From assembly GCA_041940305.1 (NCBI GenBank), contig JBGTSJ010000007.1, forward strand, positions 62,001 through 126,000: a stretch of DNA of 64,000 nt, read 5' to 3'. The notes beneath the pieces were generated by a model. It was not told the DNA's origin. It searched no databases and worked only from the letters and a program-made list of their open reading frames with translations. Within the stretch, counting starts at the first letter, position 1. Each line of letters begins with the position of its first letter. Positions 27,501-35,495 of the stretch are shown one piece after another. A program made the translations under genes and the position numbers. This stretch comes from JBGTSJ01 sp041940305 (GTDB taxonomy: Bacteria > Planctomycetota > Planctomycetia > Planctomycetales > Planctomycetaceae).

Positions 27501-27745
27501 TGTTGGAAGGCCATCGTTCGAACGTCAACGCAGTTGTGTTCACACACGACGAGCGGACGATCATTTCCGGCAGCGCGGGAGGCCGGCTGATTTTCTGGAA
27601 CGACGCGACCGGCAGTCCGGCTTTGGTATTGGGCCCGTTCGCCGCCGGGATCGATCAGATTGCCGTTTCCGCGGCGGACGACCGCTTGTGCGTGCTGTTG
27701 GCGGACGGCCAGGTGCTGGTTCTGGACGCCCCGCGCGGAGACTGA
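24533..27745 (+). CDS. Membrane Ser/Thr protein kinase with C-terminal WD40 repeats
   Basis: A 1070-residue receptor-like kinase. The kinase domain (about residues 62-345) has the Gly loop GRGGCGVV (69-76), VALK with K91, HRDVKPSN (184-191) and DFG (220-222). A transmembrane helix near 366-388 is followed by a short coiled segment rich in Q and E (395-425) and then a long WD40 array. In the array, blades such as GHSLAIEALEFSPDGGLLATASSDGTARVWSV are recognisable. This is the typical planctomycete PknB-WD40 architecture; the repeats are predicted to be outside the cytoplasm and to sense or bind a partner. The first 60 residues are acidic and probably disordered. ATG 24533. Confidence 0.93.
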   Translation: MPSFGPDAEDENCESGDRESGSADPQGDDTVELISPVATGGRQSPNPDLEGLVDPQGPLRRFRIQRELGRGGCGVVYLAYDRVVKRHVALKIPQINTALSSAQRQRFLREAHLGGKFDHPNIVPVYEAGAIAGTYYLATSYCSGPTLRAWLRERSRGIPVRLAAELCRVIAEAIEHAHSLGVLHRDVKPSNILLDPPADPIRLPEIFRQHSFEYVPKISDFGLACLMSDDNRLTGQGVPLGTAAYMPPECIAGQSGQPSAATDVYGLGALLYEMLTGRPPYDGPNVVETLQAVKAGNLEPPRRLRREIPADLEAVCLQSLNAEPAARYATAQALADDLQRFLNGEPTLARPTSVMERGLRWTRRNRVAMALFAAVLCAVGAVCVGLYLHSEQLAGMTTALQHSHAETEQALSDLQEQTRKLRQQAYVQNVRLAHEARQILDVREFDRRLADAAPVSNLPDPRGIEWFYLRRLARVPHREWARDDGALYYVRFSPDGRFAATTGASGRVIVVDASTGAELSAFDHNPNPESDAEREANGLSFSPDSERLATGGDDGVVRIWDWRKRVQLKEFALLSGKVFQAAFHPRRPLLAVCGEAHEAVILEAESAQTAVRLVGHSLAIEALEFSPDGGLLATASSDGTARVWSVSTGAEVLKIDPDRGRLSSVAFAPDVERLAIGTIDGSLIIWNMKSNEAEFEGRHLDGVLGVAFSADGRQLAACDRGGMLRLWAPDNAEQPLVQFWTAHSGRAYSVAFTPDSSQIVSVGEDGRFQAWSPQSPAMRRLLESVPDCPPAVDFTLIAATGTLVTSHPDAVRLWNMGTGELLNQLTTPESGWHAVSVSADGQLLAAHHGGQGVQLWSLPSLQPAAEFKTTDSRSISLIRLNVDGGILAVLDRAADTELRLFQTRSGEELPWTAANCDAFAWLPEGSVLIDGHDDTIFSWDTRRGDQQTRWPGHSSTINAIAVSPSGQRIASASSDRTVRVWDRDTGDCRVLEGHRSNVNAVVFTHDERTIISGSAGGRLIFWNDATGSPALVLGPFAAGIDQIAVSAADDRLCVLLADGQVLVLDAPRGD

Positions 27746-28043
27746 CTGCGCCGATCGGAATTTCTGGAACTCGCGAATTCACCGCCGCGTCTTAACGTCG
27801 CCGACTGGCGATTGAAATCGCTGAAGTTCCCGGTGGATTCCCTGCAACTCGAGGGGAATTCGCTATTGATCGGTATTCGGTTCGGACGAAGGATTCAGTC
27901 ATCCCGTCCGTCACGTCATCTCGGCATTCGTTCCGCCACGTCCTGTGGCCGCGTTTCTACGCCTCGTCATCGTCTGTCTCAGCGCTTCTCCCGGGGCGCT
28001 GCAAAAGCTGCCGGTCTGTCCGGCGTGTCATTCGAGGTGAGCT

Positions 28044-30077
28044 ATGCCCGCACGACTCAATTCGGCGGCCGTGATGCGCTTCGCCCGGAACCACTGCGAG
28101 AAAGTGGCTTTCGGCTTCGTATTGTTGCTTGTCGCGGGAGCGCTCGGGCAGACCCAGTGGCGAGTGTACTCCAGACAGCCGGCCGAAATCACGGACCGCG
28201 TGACGGCCGCCGAGGCGCAACTGGTCTCGACCGCCTGGCCTGCAGTGGAGCGCCGGGAATTCCACTGGGGAGACAAAGCGTCTCCCCGAGCAATTGTTGA
28301 TCAAGCCCTGCGGCAACCCGTGTCCCTCGCCAGCTTTCTTCCTTCTCAGCGGCTGGCCCAGCGGCCCGGACCGGGATACTGGACGCTCGAAGAGCCCAAG
28401 TTCCTTCCCGTTGAGGATCTGATCGCCATGCCGGGGCGCGCGTTGCTGCGCCTGGCGCCGATTCCCGTAAACCATACCGCGCCGGAAGCAGTACCAGATG
28501 CTCCGAGCCAGCCGCTGCCGGACGAGTTCCAGCGGCGGCACGCCCGCAACGCACTCACGGTGACGAACACTCGGGCGGAGGGTCCGCAACCGATGCGGAC
28601 CATAACGGCCGATGAACGCCCTACGGTGCGTGGCCGCGCCTTTCCATTCGTGTCCGTGCGGGGCGTTCTCAGTGCCCGTGCACAGATTCGGGCCTATGTC
28701 GATGCGATTCACAAGGGATATGGGGACGCAGCGCGGGAATTCGAGATCGTCGACTTTCACCTGGAACGGCAGCGGCTGCTGGCCGGACGCGACTACTGGA
28801 GCGAATGGCGGCCCGTGGATGTCTCGGTGTACTACGAAGTCGTCAGCGCCTGTGACGGTCTCGAGCCCGACGTCGTTTCGACCGACGTCACCGACAGCGC
28901 CATCACGTCCCCGTTGCCGACTCGCCTCTCTGGCCGCTGGAACAGCCTCGCGACGCATCCGAGGCTCGAGAATTTCGAACTGTCGGATGAGGAACTCGCG
29001 CGCGAGCTCGCATACCTCAAGGCATTGGCCGCCCAGACGCAGCAGTCCACCCGTCAGCCGGGTCTGGAAAAGCGGGGATTCACCGATCTGGTCCGGGATG
29101 CCGGTGATCTGGCCGACGCCTACTTCGGATCAGCAGCGCCCGCGGTCCCAGCCCGGCCGACTCGATCCTGGCAATTCGGAGCGGCGCCTCAGACGACTGG
29201 AACATCGTACGAAGATCTGGTCCGCCGACTGGCCAAAGAGATCGACCCCCATCAATCCGATAAGGCGCTGCAGGATTGGATCCGCGACCGGGCCACCGCG
29301 GCCGGCGACCTGCTGCTGTTCCGGTATCTGGACTTCGACGTCGATCCTGGCGAGACCTATCGCTATCGCGTCCAGTTGGAGTTCCGCAATCCGAACTACC
29401 AAAGGCCCCTGGCAATGTCGGGCGGCGCCGCGCATGTGGTCGAAGGGGCGACGCGGAAAGGTCCGTGGAGCGATCCGACATCGCCGGTGGCCGTCGAGGA
29501 ACTGACGAACTCGTTCCTGGCGCGCATGGAAACGCCCCGGGGCCGGATCTATCCCGAAGCCCTGATGGAAGTCTTCCAATACGACCAGAACACAGGGACC
29601 ACCGTCCATCAGAAACTGCCGGTCGCGTTCGGCCAGTTCATCGGCGGCAGAGCGGCCGCGGAGATCATTGATCCGGTCAGGACGGTCGTCGAGACGAGAG
29701 ACTTTCAGTTCAGCTCGGACGACGTTCTGCTGGACGGACTGACAGATCTGTCCTTCCCGATTAAAGACCACCCGGATCTGACGCTGGCCCGCGACTCGCG
29801 CGGATTCCTGGGAGTCACTGAATTCGCCGTGATGGTGGATGAGCGGCAGCGGTTGCTGACGGTGGACACTCGCTCTCAGCAGGGCTCGCTGCAACGTCAC
29901 GAGCAGCGGATGCGGTGGCAGGACGAGCAGTTCGAGCATCTTCGCAGCAGCTCCCCGGCAATCGACGGCGTTCCTCAGGAATATCAGGAGCTGTATCGGC
30001 AGCTGTATGGGCTGCCGCCGGCCGGTGGGCCGCAGACCGCTCCGCGGCGTCCGGCCAATCCACTTCAGAGCCGGTAA
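28044..30077 (+). CDS. Membrane-anchored protein of unknown function (677 residues)
   Basis: A short cytoplasmic N-terminus with one membrane helix (VAFGFVLLLVAGALG, near residues 22-36) precedes a long soluble part. RTITADERPTVRGRAFPFVSVRGVLSARAQ is followed by a region with YRVQLEFRNPNYQ and a P, R and T-rich tail. The middle contains a charged helical stretch (about 315-350). I do not recognise a family; the size and anchor recall planctomycete proteins encoded near pilus or T2S genes, but nothing beyond position supports that. ATG 28044 is preceded by CGAGGTGAGCT with GAGGTGA as ribosome-binding site. 298 bases of featureless sequence separate it from the kinase gene. Confidence 0.72.
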   Translation: MPARLNSAAVMRFARNHCEKVAFGFVLLLVAGALGQTQWRVYSRQPAEITDRVTAAEAQLVSTAWPAVERREFHWGDKASPRAIVDQALRQPVSLASFLPSQRLAQRPGPGYWTLEEPKFLPVEDLIAMPGRALLRLAPIPVNHTAPEAVPDAPSQPLPDEFQRRHARNALTVTNTRAEGPQPMRTITADERPTVRGRAFPFVSVRGVLSARAQIRAYVDAIHKGYGDAAREFEIVDFHLERQRLLAGRDYWSEWRPVDVSVYYEVVSACDGLEPDVVSTDVTDSAITSPLPTRLSGRWNSLATHPRLENFELSDEELARELAYLKALAAQTQQSTRQPGLEKRGFTDLVRDAGDLADAYFGSAAPAVPARPTRSWQFGAAPQTTGTSYEDLVRRLAKEIDPHQSDKALQDWIRDRATAAGDLLLFRYLDFDVDPGETYRYRVQLEFRNPNYQRPLAMSGGAAHVVEGATRKGPWSDPTSPVAVEELTNSFLARMETPRGRIYPEALMEVFQYDQNTGTTVHQKLPVAFGQFIGGRAAAEIIDPVRTVVETRDFQFSSDDVLLDGLTDLSFPIKDHPDLTLARDSRGFLGVTEFAVMVDERQRLLTVDTRSQQGSLQRHEQRMRWQDEQFEHLRSSSPAIDGVPQEYQELYRQLYGLPPAGGPQTAPRRPANPLQSR

Positions 30078-30098
30078 ACCGCGCTCCCACTGATCCTC

Positions 30099-30128
30099 TT
30101 GACAGCATCTGCCGTAACGGCCTAGAAG
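30099..30128 (+). promoter_or_regulatory. Sigma-70-like promoter before the glycosyltransferase gene
   Basis: A perfect -35 TTGACA (30099-30104), an 18-base spacer and TAGAAG (30123-30128, 4 of 6 matches to TATAAT). The gene starts at 30190, giving a leader of about 55 bases that contains an AGGAGGG element. Confidence 0.5.
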
Positions 30129-30189
30129 CCGGACTCACGCACCGGTCCCAATGCGCCGGTGCCGTCCGAAAGGAGGGTCGGACAGGCTG

Positions 30190-31284
30190 ATGTCGCTGCA
30201 ACGCGCCCTGTTCGTGATGTTGTCCCTGCGCGTCGGAGGAGCGGAGCGCGTCACCACGACGCTGCTGACGCATCTGGCGAACCGGGGCGGAATTGAGTTG
30301 CACCTCGCGCTGGTCGACAACGACGGGGAACTCCGGTCTGAACTCCCGTCCGCGGTTGCCGTGCATCCCATCGGCACGAGGAACCCCGTCCTGTGCCTGA
30401 TGCGGATGCATCGTCTGATCCGCGAACTGCGGCCTGACGTCGTCTATTCGACGATGTTTCCTGTCAACGTCAGCGTTTCCCTGCTGAGGCCGGCGTTTCC
30501 ACCACACACCCGGCTGGTACTGCGCGAGGTTAACGTGCTTGAGGCGCTGACGGGAGGCTCGCTGCGGGGGAGGTTGCTCCGCCGGATCGCCGCACGCACG
30601 TTCTCCGGTGCCGACGCCGTCATCTGTCAGTCCGACTACATGCGCAACGACCTCTGTGAGGGACTGAACCTGTCCCGGGGCCGGACTCATTCCATCCTCA
30701 ATCCGGTTGAATTCCGACGAATTCAGCAGCAGGGGCGCGCCTCGAATCCATTTCAGACGGCAGGTCCGGGACCGCACGTTCTGGCCGTGGGACGGCTGAT
30801 GCCGAAGAAAGGCTTCGACCGGCTGATCGCCGCGGCGCCGTCGCTGGTTGCCCGCCACCCGGATGCGCACATCTGGATCCTCGGGCACGGCCCGGATCGC
30901 GCTGCCCTGCTCCGGCAGGCAGCGGACCTCGGCGTTGCCGACCGCGTGCGCCTTCCCGGTCAGACGTCAAATCCCTACTGCTGGATGCGGCACGCCGATC
31001 TGTTCGTGCTGTCCTCGCGGCATGAAGGGACTCCCAATGCCCTGCTCGAGGCCATCGCCAGCGAATGTCCGGTTGTCGTTCTGGACCACCCGGGCGGCAC
31101 GCGCGAAGTCATGGAACGCACCGGACAGCCGCATCGCATCGTGGACGACCTGACGGCCTGGCATCCAGACTGGTTCCACCGTCCCCCGCAAGCTGTGCTG
31201 GAGACGGCTTATCGGATCCTCAACGCGGAGCGCATCGCCGACCAGTACCTGTCGGTGCTCAAAGCCGCTGGTCGGGCAGCCTGA
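30190..31284 (+). CDS. Glycosyltransferase family 4-type enzyme
   Basis: A 364-residue GT-B glycosyltransferase. The N-terminal domain begins FVMLSLRVGGAERVTTTLL, the glycine-rich donor-domain entry. The C-terminal GT1-type domain contains VLAVGRLMPKKGFDRLI, HIWILGHGPDRAALL, LPGQTSNPYCWM and the nucleotide-sugar contact EGTPNALLEAIASE. Roles in exopolysaccharide or lipid glycosylation are possible. ATG 30190 is preferred over an in-frame start at 30151, and a strong AGGAGGG lies 13 bases upstream. A clean -35 TTGACA is located upstream of the gene. Confidence 0.9.
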   Translation: MSLQRALFVMLSLRVGGAERVTTTLLTHLANRGGIELHLALVDNDGELRSELPSAVAVHPIGTRNPVLCLMRMHRLIRELRPDVVYSTMFPVNVSVSLLRPAFPPHTRLVLREVNVLEALTGGSLRGRLLRRIAARTFSGADAVICQSDYMRNDLCEGLNLSRGRTHSILNPVEFRRIQQQGRASNPFQTAGPGPHVLAVGRLMPKKGFDRLIAAAPSLVARHPDAHIWILGHGPDRAALLRQAADLGVADRVRLPGQTSNPYCWMRHADLFVLSSRHEGTPNALLEAIASECPVVVLDHPGGTREVMERTGQPHRIVDDLTAWHPDWFHRPPQAVLETAYRILNAERIADQYLSVLKAAGRAA

Positions 31285-31448
31285 TTCGCTGACTCGCTGA
31301 TCACACAGCATCCCGAACCAGCAGCCTCGCGGTGCCCAGCGTCCAGTACCCCGACTCCCCCTGTCACCACCACCACAAAGCTTGCAGTGCCTGTCTTCGT
31401 TCGCGACAATGCATCAACGATTGCTGATCACTTCCTGTTGTGAGCGCG

Positions 31449-32888
31449 ATGCAGACGATGATGCCACAGGAGCATTCAGGACGGCCGTTCGCCGAACCTC
31501 TGCTGGCACGGCGTGACGTGCTGCGAGTTGGGGGCGTCAGCGTGGCGGGGGGACTGTTGCCGTCGGGCTGGAACGCCGTTGCGGCGACACGGCCCAGGAA
31601 AGTGGAGTCCGTCATTTACCTGTGGATGGGTGGCGGCGTCACGCACATTGACTCGCTCGACCCGAAGCCGGAAGCGCCCGAACAGGTGCGCGGCACGCTC
31701 TCGGCAATCAACACGTCTCTGCCGGGAGTGCAGTTCTGCGAACCGTGTCCGAACCTCGCGCGCATCGCCCACGATCTGTGCGTCGTCCGGAGCTTCTCGC
31801 ACGACAGCAACGATCATTTTCTCAGCCAGGTCTACACCCTCTCCGGCCGAAAAGTGGCCCCGAACAGGCTGTTCTCCGAGCCGAACATCGGCGCGATTAT
31901 TTCGTATCTGCACGGCTCGCGCAATGGCCTGCCGGGGTACATCGCCGTGCCCGGCATCACGTTCCCCGGACCGCCTCCCACCAACCTGTTCGTCGGCGGA
32001 TGGCTGGGAGCCGGTTATGCACCATTCAGCGTAGGAGGGCGGCCGGCGCAGCCGGATTTCACGGTTGGTGAAAAGTCGCAGAATCCATCGCCGTTGTGCG
32101 ACGAGGATCTCCGGCCGCAGGAGTTGAACTATCTGGCCGAGTTGACTGTGGGGCGGTTGTCCCGCCGGGCGGACCTCCGCTCCAGCCTCGACGGCGCGGC
32201 CGCCACGGCGGAAGCGCTGGCCAAGAGCGTCACGGTGGATGAGAACTTCGAAAGCGCTCTGCATTTGCTGACCTCGCCGTCGGTCCGGGCCGCGTTCGAT
32301 GTCGCATCCGAAGCGGACAGTGTCCGCGACGCGTATGGGCGGACGAAGATTGGCGGGCGCTGTCTGCTGGCTCGCCGCCTCGTCGAGCATGGCGCGCGGT
32401 TTGTGATGGTCGACTACGGCTACGATCCGGACTACGGCAACCTGTGGGACATCCACAATGTGGCGGTGCAGAATTTCCCGCACGTCTCGGAGATGTGCCT
32501 GCGCGGCTACAACGTGGCCGGCATCGATCGCGCGTTCGCGGCGCTCATCAGCGACCTGAAGGAGCGGGGCCTGCTGGAGACCACCCTCGTGGTGTACCTC
32601 ACGGAGTTCGGCCGCACGCCGCAGATCAACTCGCTCGGCGGGCGCGATCACTGGGGCATGTGCGGGTCGATGTTTTTCGCGGGGGGCGGCGTGCAGGCGG
32701 GGCAGGTGATCGGAGCTTCCGACCAGCATGCGGGGTATCCGATTACCGAACCGTACTCGCCGGCCGACGTCGCCGCCACGATCTACCGCGCGCTGGGCGT
32801 CGATCTGGAGTCGCGCATCCGGGATCCGGAGGGACGCCCGCATTTCGTCCTTGATCACGGTGCGCCGATTCCGGATGTGCTGAGCTGA
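31449..32888 (+). CDS. DUF1501 domain-containing protein
   Basis: A protein of about 479 residues and the second DUF1501 paralogue in the window. A twin-arginine-like LLARRDVLRVGGVSVAGGLLPSG lies near residues 20-45. Family motifs are IYLWMGGGVTHIDSLDPKP, FSHDSNDHFLSQVYTLSG, GARFVMVDYGYD, YLTEFGRTPQINSLGGRDHWG. A GTG at 31440 is an alternative start. It is divergent in content from the 10056 paralogue and lacks nearby sigma factor genes. The stop is 7 bases from the convergent hpnD stop. DUF1501 proteins often pair with DUF1549/DUF1553 cytochrome proteins, but none is adjacent. Confidence 0.88.
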   Translation: MQTMMPQEHSGRPFAEPLLARRDVLRVGGVSVAGGLLPSGWNAVAATRPRKVESVIYLWMGGGVTHIDSLDPKPEAPEQVRGTLSAINTSLPGVQFCEPCPNLARIAHDLCVVRSFSHDSNDHFLSQVYTLSGRKVAPNRLFSEPNIGAIISYLHGSRNGLPGYIAVPGITFPGPPPTNLFVGGWLGAGYAPFSVGGRPAQPDFTVGEKSQNPSPLCDEDLRPQELNYLAELTVGRLSRRADLRSSLDGAAATAEALAKSVTVDENFESALHLLTSPSVRAAFDVASEADSVRDAYGRTKIGGRCLLARRLVEHGARFVMVDYGYDPDYGNLWDIHNVAVQNFPHVSEMCLRGYNVAGIDRAFAALISDLKERGLLETTLVVYLTEFGRTPQINSLGGRDHWGMCGSMFFAGGGVQAGQVIGASDQHAGYPITEPYSPADVAATIYRALGVDLESRIRDPEGRPHFVLDHGAPIPDVLS

Positions 32889-32895
32889 CCTTCCG

Positions 32896-33783
32896 TCACC
32901 GCGCCGCCGGCACGCGGTAGCGGCGCGCGAACAAGCTGGTGCAGGCGATCGCGAGCTTGCGCGTGGCCGAAAGGCGGATCCGCCGGGTAAAGACGTCGAA
33001 CCCGCTCAGTTCGATCTCGCGGAGGAGTGAGCCGTAGATCCGCAGCATGGCCGACAGCACCGAGCGCCCGGGACGGCTGAGGCAATCGTGCAGTTGGGCG
33101 CCGCGGACATAGAACTCCCGGGCCCGGTCGACCTGGAACTGCATCAGGCGAGCGAACCGCTCGTCGCGGATTCCGGCCACCAGGTCGTCCGCCCGGTAGT
33201 CGAACCTCTGCAACTCGTCCTCGGGCAGATAGATGCGTCCGTTGTGCGCGTCCTCGCCGAGGTCGCGCAGGATGTTCGTCAGCTGGAAGGCCGTGCCGCA
33301 ATCGACCGCCAGGCTGATGGCCCGATCGTCGCGAAACCCCCACACATGGATGCAGCACAGTCCCACGGCCCCGGCCACCTGATAACAGTATCGCTCCAGT
33401 TGCGAGAATGTCGTGAACCGGCGCGGGACAAGATCCGATTCGACTCCGGCAATCACCTCCCGCAGGTAGTCGGCCGGAATGCTGCGCCGCCGCGCCATGT
33501 CGGCCAGCGCCGTGAGGATTCGGTCGTCCTTGTTCACGTGCCCCTCGCCGCTCAATGCGCGGTCCAGTTGCAGCCGCCAGTCGTGCAGCAGAATCGCCCG
33601 GTCGGACGGCGCCAGGTCCACCGCGTCCCCCAGATCATCCGTGTGCCGCATGAAGGCGTACAGGACGCACATGTCGCGGAACATCCGCCGCGGCAACGTG
33701 AGGAACGAAAAATAAAAATTGCGCCCGGTTTCGCGCGCATAGGCCTGGCAGTAGGCGTAGGAATCGGTGAGCGGGCTGCTCAT
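32896..33783 (-). CDS. hpnD: Presqualene diphosphate synthase
   Basis: A 295-residue trans-isoprenyl diphosphate synthase of the squalene/phytoene synthase family. The first Asp-rich site is MRHTDDLGDAVD, followed by AGVESDL and VAGAVGLCCIHVWGF. The second site is NILRDLGEDAHNGRIYLP. Two farnesyl diphosphates are joined to presqualene diphosphate, the first step of the HpnD-HpnC-HpnE route. ATG 33783 overlaps the hpnC stop in the tetranucleotide ATGA (33780-33783), so translation is coupled. The -D subtype is assigned from sequence feel and the pairing with hpnC; the two can be hard to tell apart without a tree. Confidence 0.86.
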   Translation of the reverse strand: MSSPLTDSYAYCQAYARETGRNFYFSFLTLPRRMFRDMCVLYAFMRHTDDLGDAVDLAPSDRAILLHDWRLQLDRALSGEGHVNKDDRILTALADMARRRSIPADYLREVIAGVESDLVPRRFTTFSQLERYCYQVAGAVGLCCIHVWGFRDDRAISLAVDCGTAFQLTNILRDLGEDAHNGRIYLPEDELQRFDYRADDLVAGIRDERFARLMQFQVDRAREFYVRGAQLHDCLSRPGRSVLSAMLRIYGSLLREIELSGFDVFTRRIRLSATRKLAIACTSLFARRYRVPAAR

Positions 33784-34715
33784 GCGGATGGACCGGGGAG
33801 GCGACGTCGAGGGAGCCAGCGTCGGAGCAGCGCGCCCACCAGCAGCAGGGCGAAACGCGGCTTCGTGACGACCGGCCGCTGTTCCCACACTCGAAAACCG
33901 ATTCTCTCAATCTCGCGCAGGATTTGCAGCCCTCCCGAGATGAACAGGTCGATGTCCACCTGCAGTCGGCCGGGCAGCATCTGCACCAGCGGGCGGCCGT
34001 CCAGCAGCAGTCGGCGAGCCCGCTCGACTTCAAACCGCAGCAGTGCGACGAACTCCGGCGTGCTGCTCCGCTCGGCCAGCGCCGCGTCGCTGTAGCCAAA
34101 TCGCTCCCGGTCCTCGCGGGGCAGGTAGATGCGGCCGATGTCGGCGTCGCGGGCGACGTCCTGCCAGAAGTTCGCCAATTGCAGGCCCGTGCAGATCGAG
34201 TCGGACCAGCCGGCGTTCTGCGGCGTGAACCGTTCACAGAGATAGAGCACCAGCCTGCCCACCGGATTGGCGCTTCGCGTGCAATAGTCGAGGAGCTGGT
34301 CGCAGGTCTGATACTCGCGGACAACCTGGTCCTGCTCGAATGCCGAGATCAGGTCCTCGAAGGGCTGCGACGGGATGTGAAAGCGCTCGATCGTCGGCCG
34401 CAGTGCGACAAACACCGGATGCCGCGGCCGGTCGTCATAGCAATCCGCCAGTTCGCGCCGCCACCACGCCAGCAGCTCCAGCGCCTGCTCGCCTCCGCCC
34501 GTTTCGTCTCCCAGGTCATCCGCCCAGCGGCAGAACGCGTAGACGTTGTAGAAGTGCTGGTGCAGCGCCTTCGGCAGCACCCAGCTGACCACGGGAAAGT
34601 TCTCGTAGTGTGTCCGCGCCAGCCTGCGGCAGTACGCCTCGGCCTCACCCAGCGGCACGTTCGAGCGCGGCGCTGCGGCCGGCCCCCAGACGTTGAGTTC
34701 TTCGACGACCATCAT
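33780..34715 (-). CDS. hpnC: Squalene synthase HpnC-type
   Basis: A 311-residue squalene/phytoene synthase family protein, first gene of the hpnCD pair. Motifs are ARTHYENFPVVSWVLPKALHQHFYNVYAFCRWADDLGDE (first Asp-rich site at the end) and QLANFWQDVARDADIGRIYLP (second). The early HYENFP/VxSxxLP segment is typical of HpnC. Start candidates are the paired ATGs at 34715 and 34712; no strong Shine-Dalgarno is seen. The third enzyme of the route, HpnE, is not adjacent. The CrtI-like protein at 3059 is 30 kb away and is not an obvious HpnE. Confidence 0.86.
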   Translation of the reverse strand: MMVVEELNVWGPAAAPRSNVPLGEAEAYCRRLARTHYENFPVVSWVLPKALHQHFYNVYAFCRWADDLGDETGGGEQALELLAWWRRELADCYDDRPRHPVFVALRPTIERFHIPSQPFEDLISAFEQDQVVREYQTCDQLLDYCTRSANPVGRLVLYLCERFTPQNAGWSDSICTGLQLANFWQDVARDADIGRIYLPREDRERFGYSDAALAERSSTPEFVALLRFEVERARRLLLDGRPLVQMLPGRLQVDIDLFISGGLQILREIERIGFRVWEQRPVVTKPRFALLLVGALLRRWLPRRRLPGPSA

Positions 34716-35129
34716 CGCCAGAGTGAAGCCCGACTCCCCATCCGTCAAGCAGGTGGAGCCGGATTTGTAACGTCTGCAGTCTGCGACGGATCCCTTTTGC
34801 ATCAATGACATCGAAGTCCGCGACCAATTCGGCCGGGAGCGTCACATTGGATAAGCAGGGAGAAGCATGACGGCGCGTCTGCGGCGTGACGGGAACCGTC
34901 GGAGAGCAAGGCACACCGCTTGCATCGGGAAGCGGACGTCGCCCTGCGGCCGGTGCCGGTCGTGTTCTGATTCCGGGAAGATTCCGTGCGGAATTCGAGA
35001 ATCGCGGCGGGCAGGAAAGTTTGGACTCGTCAATGCGCCGGCCGTTGATAGACTGATCAGTCGACACACGCTGCAGCAAGGCCGGTGTTCGACCGGTGGC
35101 ATTCTGCGGCGTTCACAAGGGAGGGATCC
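34716..35129. other. Regulatory divergent spacer with sigma-54 promoter
   Basis: This 414-base stretch between hpnC and the BON-domain gene holds a sigma-54 promoter at 34910-34923 and a CCGGT-GTTCG-ACCGG hairpin at 35082-35096 in the leader. The AAGGGAGGG ribosome-binding site is just before 35130. No protein gene is supported. Confidence 0.55.
34910..34923 (+). promoter_or_regulatory. Sigma-54 (-24/-12) promoter
   Basis: GG-CACACCGCTT-GC matches the GG-N10-GC layout exactly, with the fuller consensus GGCAC-N5-TTGCA satisfied. Transcription would start near 34935, giving a leader of about 195 bases before the BON-domain gene at 35130. An almost identical site is at 44773-44786. Confidence 0.7.
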
Positions 35130-35492
35130 ATGAACTTACGCGCTCGCCGCTTTCGCCCGGCCGCTGCCGCAGGCGAATCCGCCCCCATGCAAACACTTGC
35201 GATTGACGACCCCGTTCCGTCGGACAGCACCATTGCCGTCGTGGAGCCGCATTACTGCCAGGCTCCCCCCCACCACGTTGAGTCGGAAGTCCGCCGCATG
35301 CTGACCGCGCACTCCGATCTGCATTTCTCATCGCTGGTGGTCCGCCGCGTCAACGACGGAGTCTGCCTGGAGGGGGTGCTGGAAACGGATGACGCTGCTC
35401 CCGACGTGGACTCGCTCGCCCGACGCGTCGCCGGCGTCGAACGTGTGATCAACCGGCTGCTGGTGCAGTCGCGGCCCATCCATCCCCGCTAG
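35130..35492 (+). CDS. BON-domain-like small protein
   Basis: A 120-residue protein. The last 75 residues (SEVRRMLTAHSDLHFSSLVVRRVNDGVCLEGVLETDD...DSLARRVAGVERVINRLLV) follow the BON domain pattern: a helix, strand, glycine-containing turn, strand, helix and final V-x-x-V-x-N-x-L. BON domains bind membranes or ligands and are common in osmotic-stress proteins. No signal peptide is visible; the first 45 residues are low-complexity. ATG 35130 has an AAGGGAGGG ribosome-binding site. A sigma-54-type promoter lies 207 bases upstream. Confidence 0.72.
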   Translation: MNLRARRFRPAAAAGESAPMQTLAIDDPVPSDSTIAVVEPHYCQAPPHHVESEVRRMLTAHSDLHFSSLVVRRVNDGVCLEGVLETDDAAPDVDSLARRVAGVERVINRLLVQSRPIHPR

Positions 35493-35495
35493 CGC

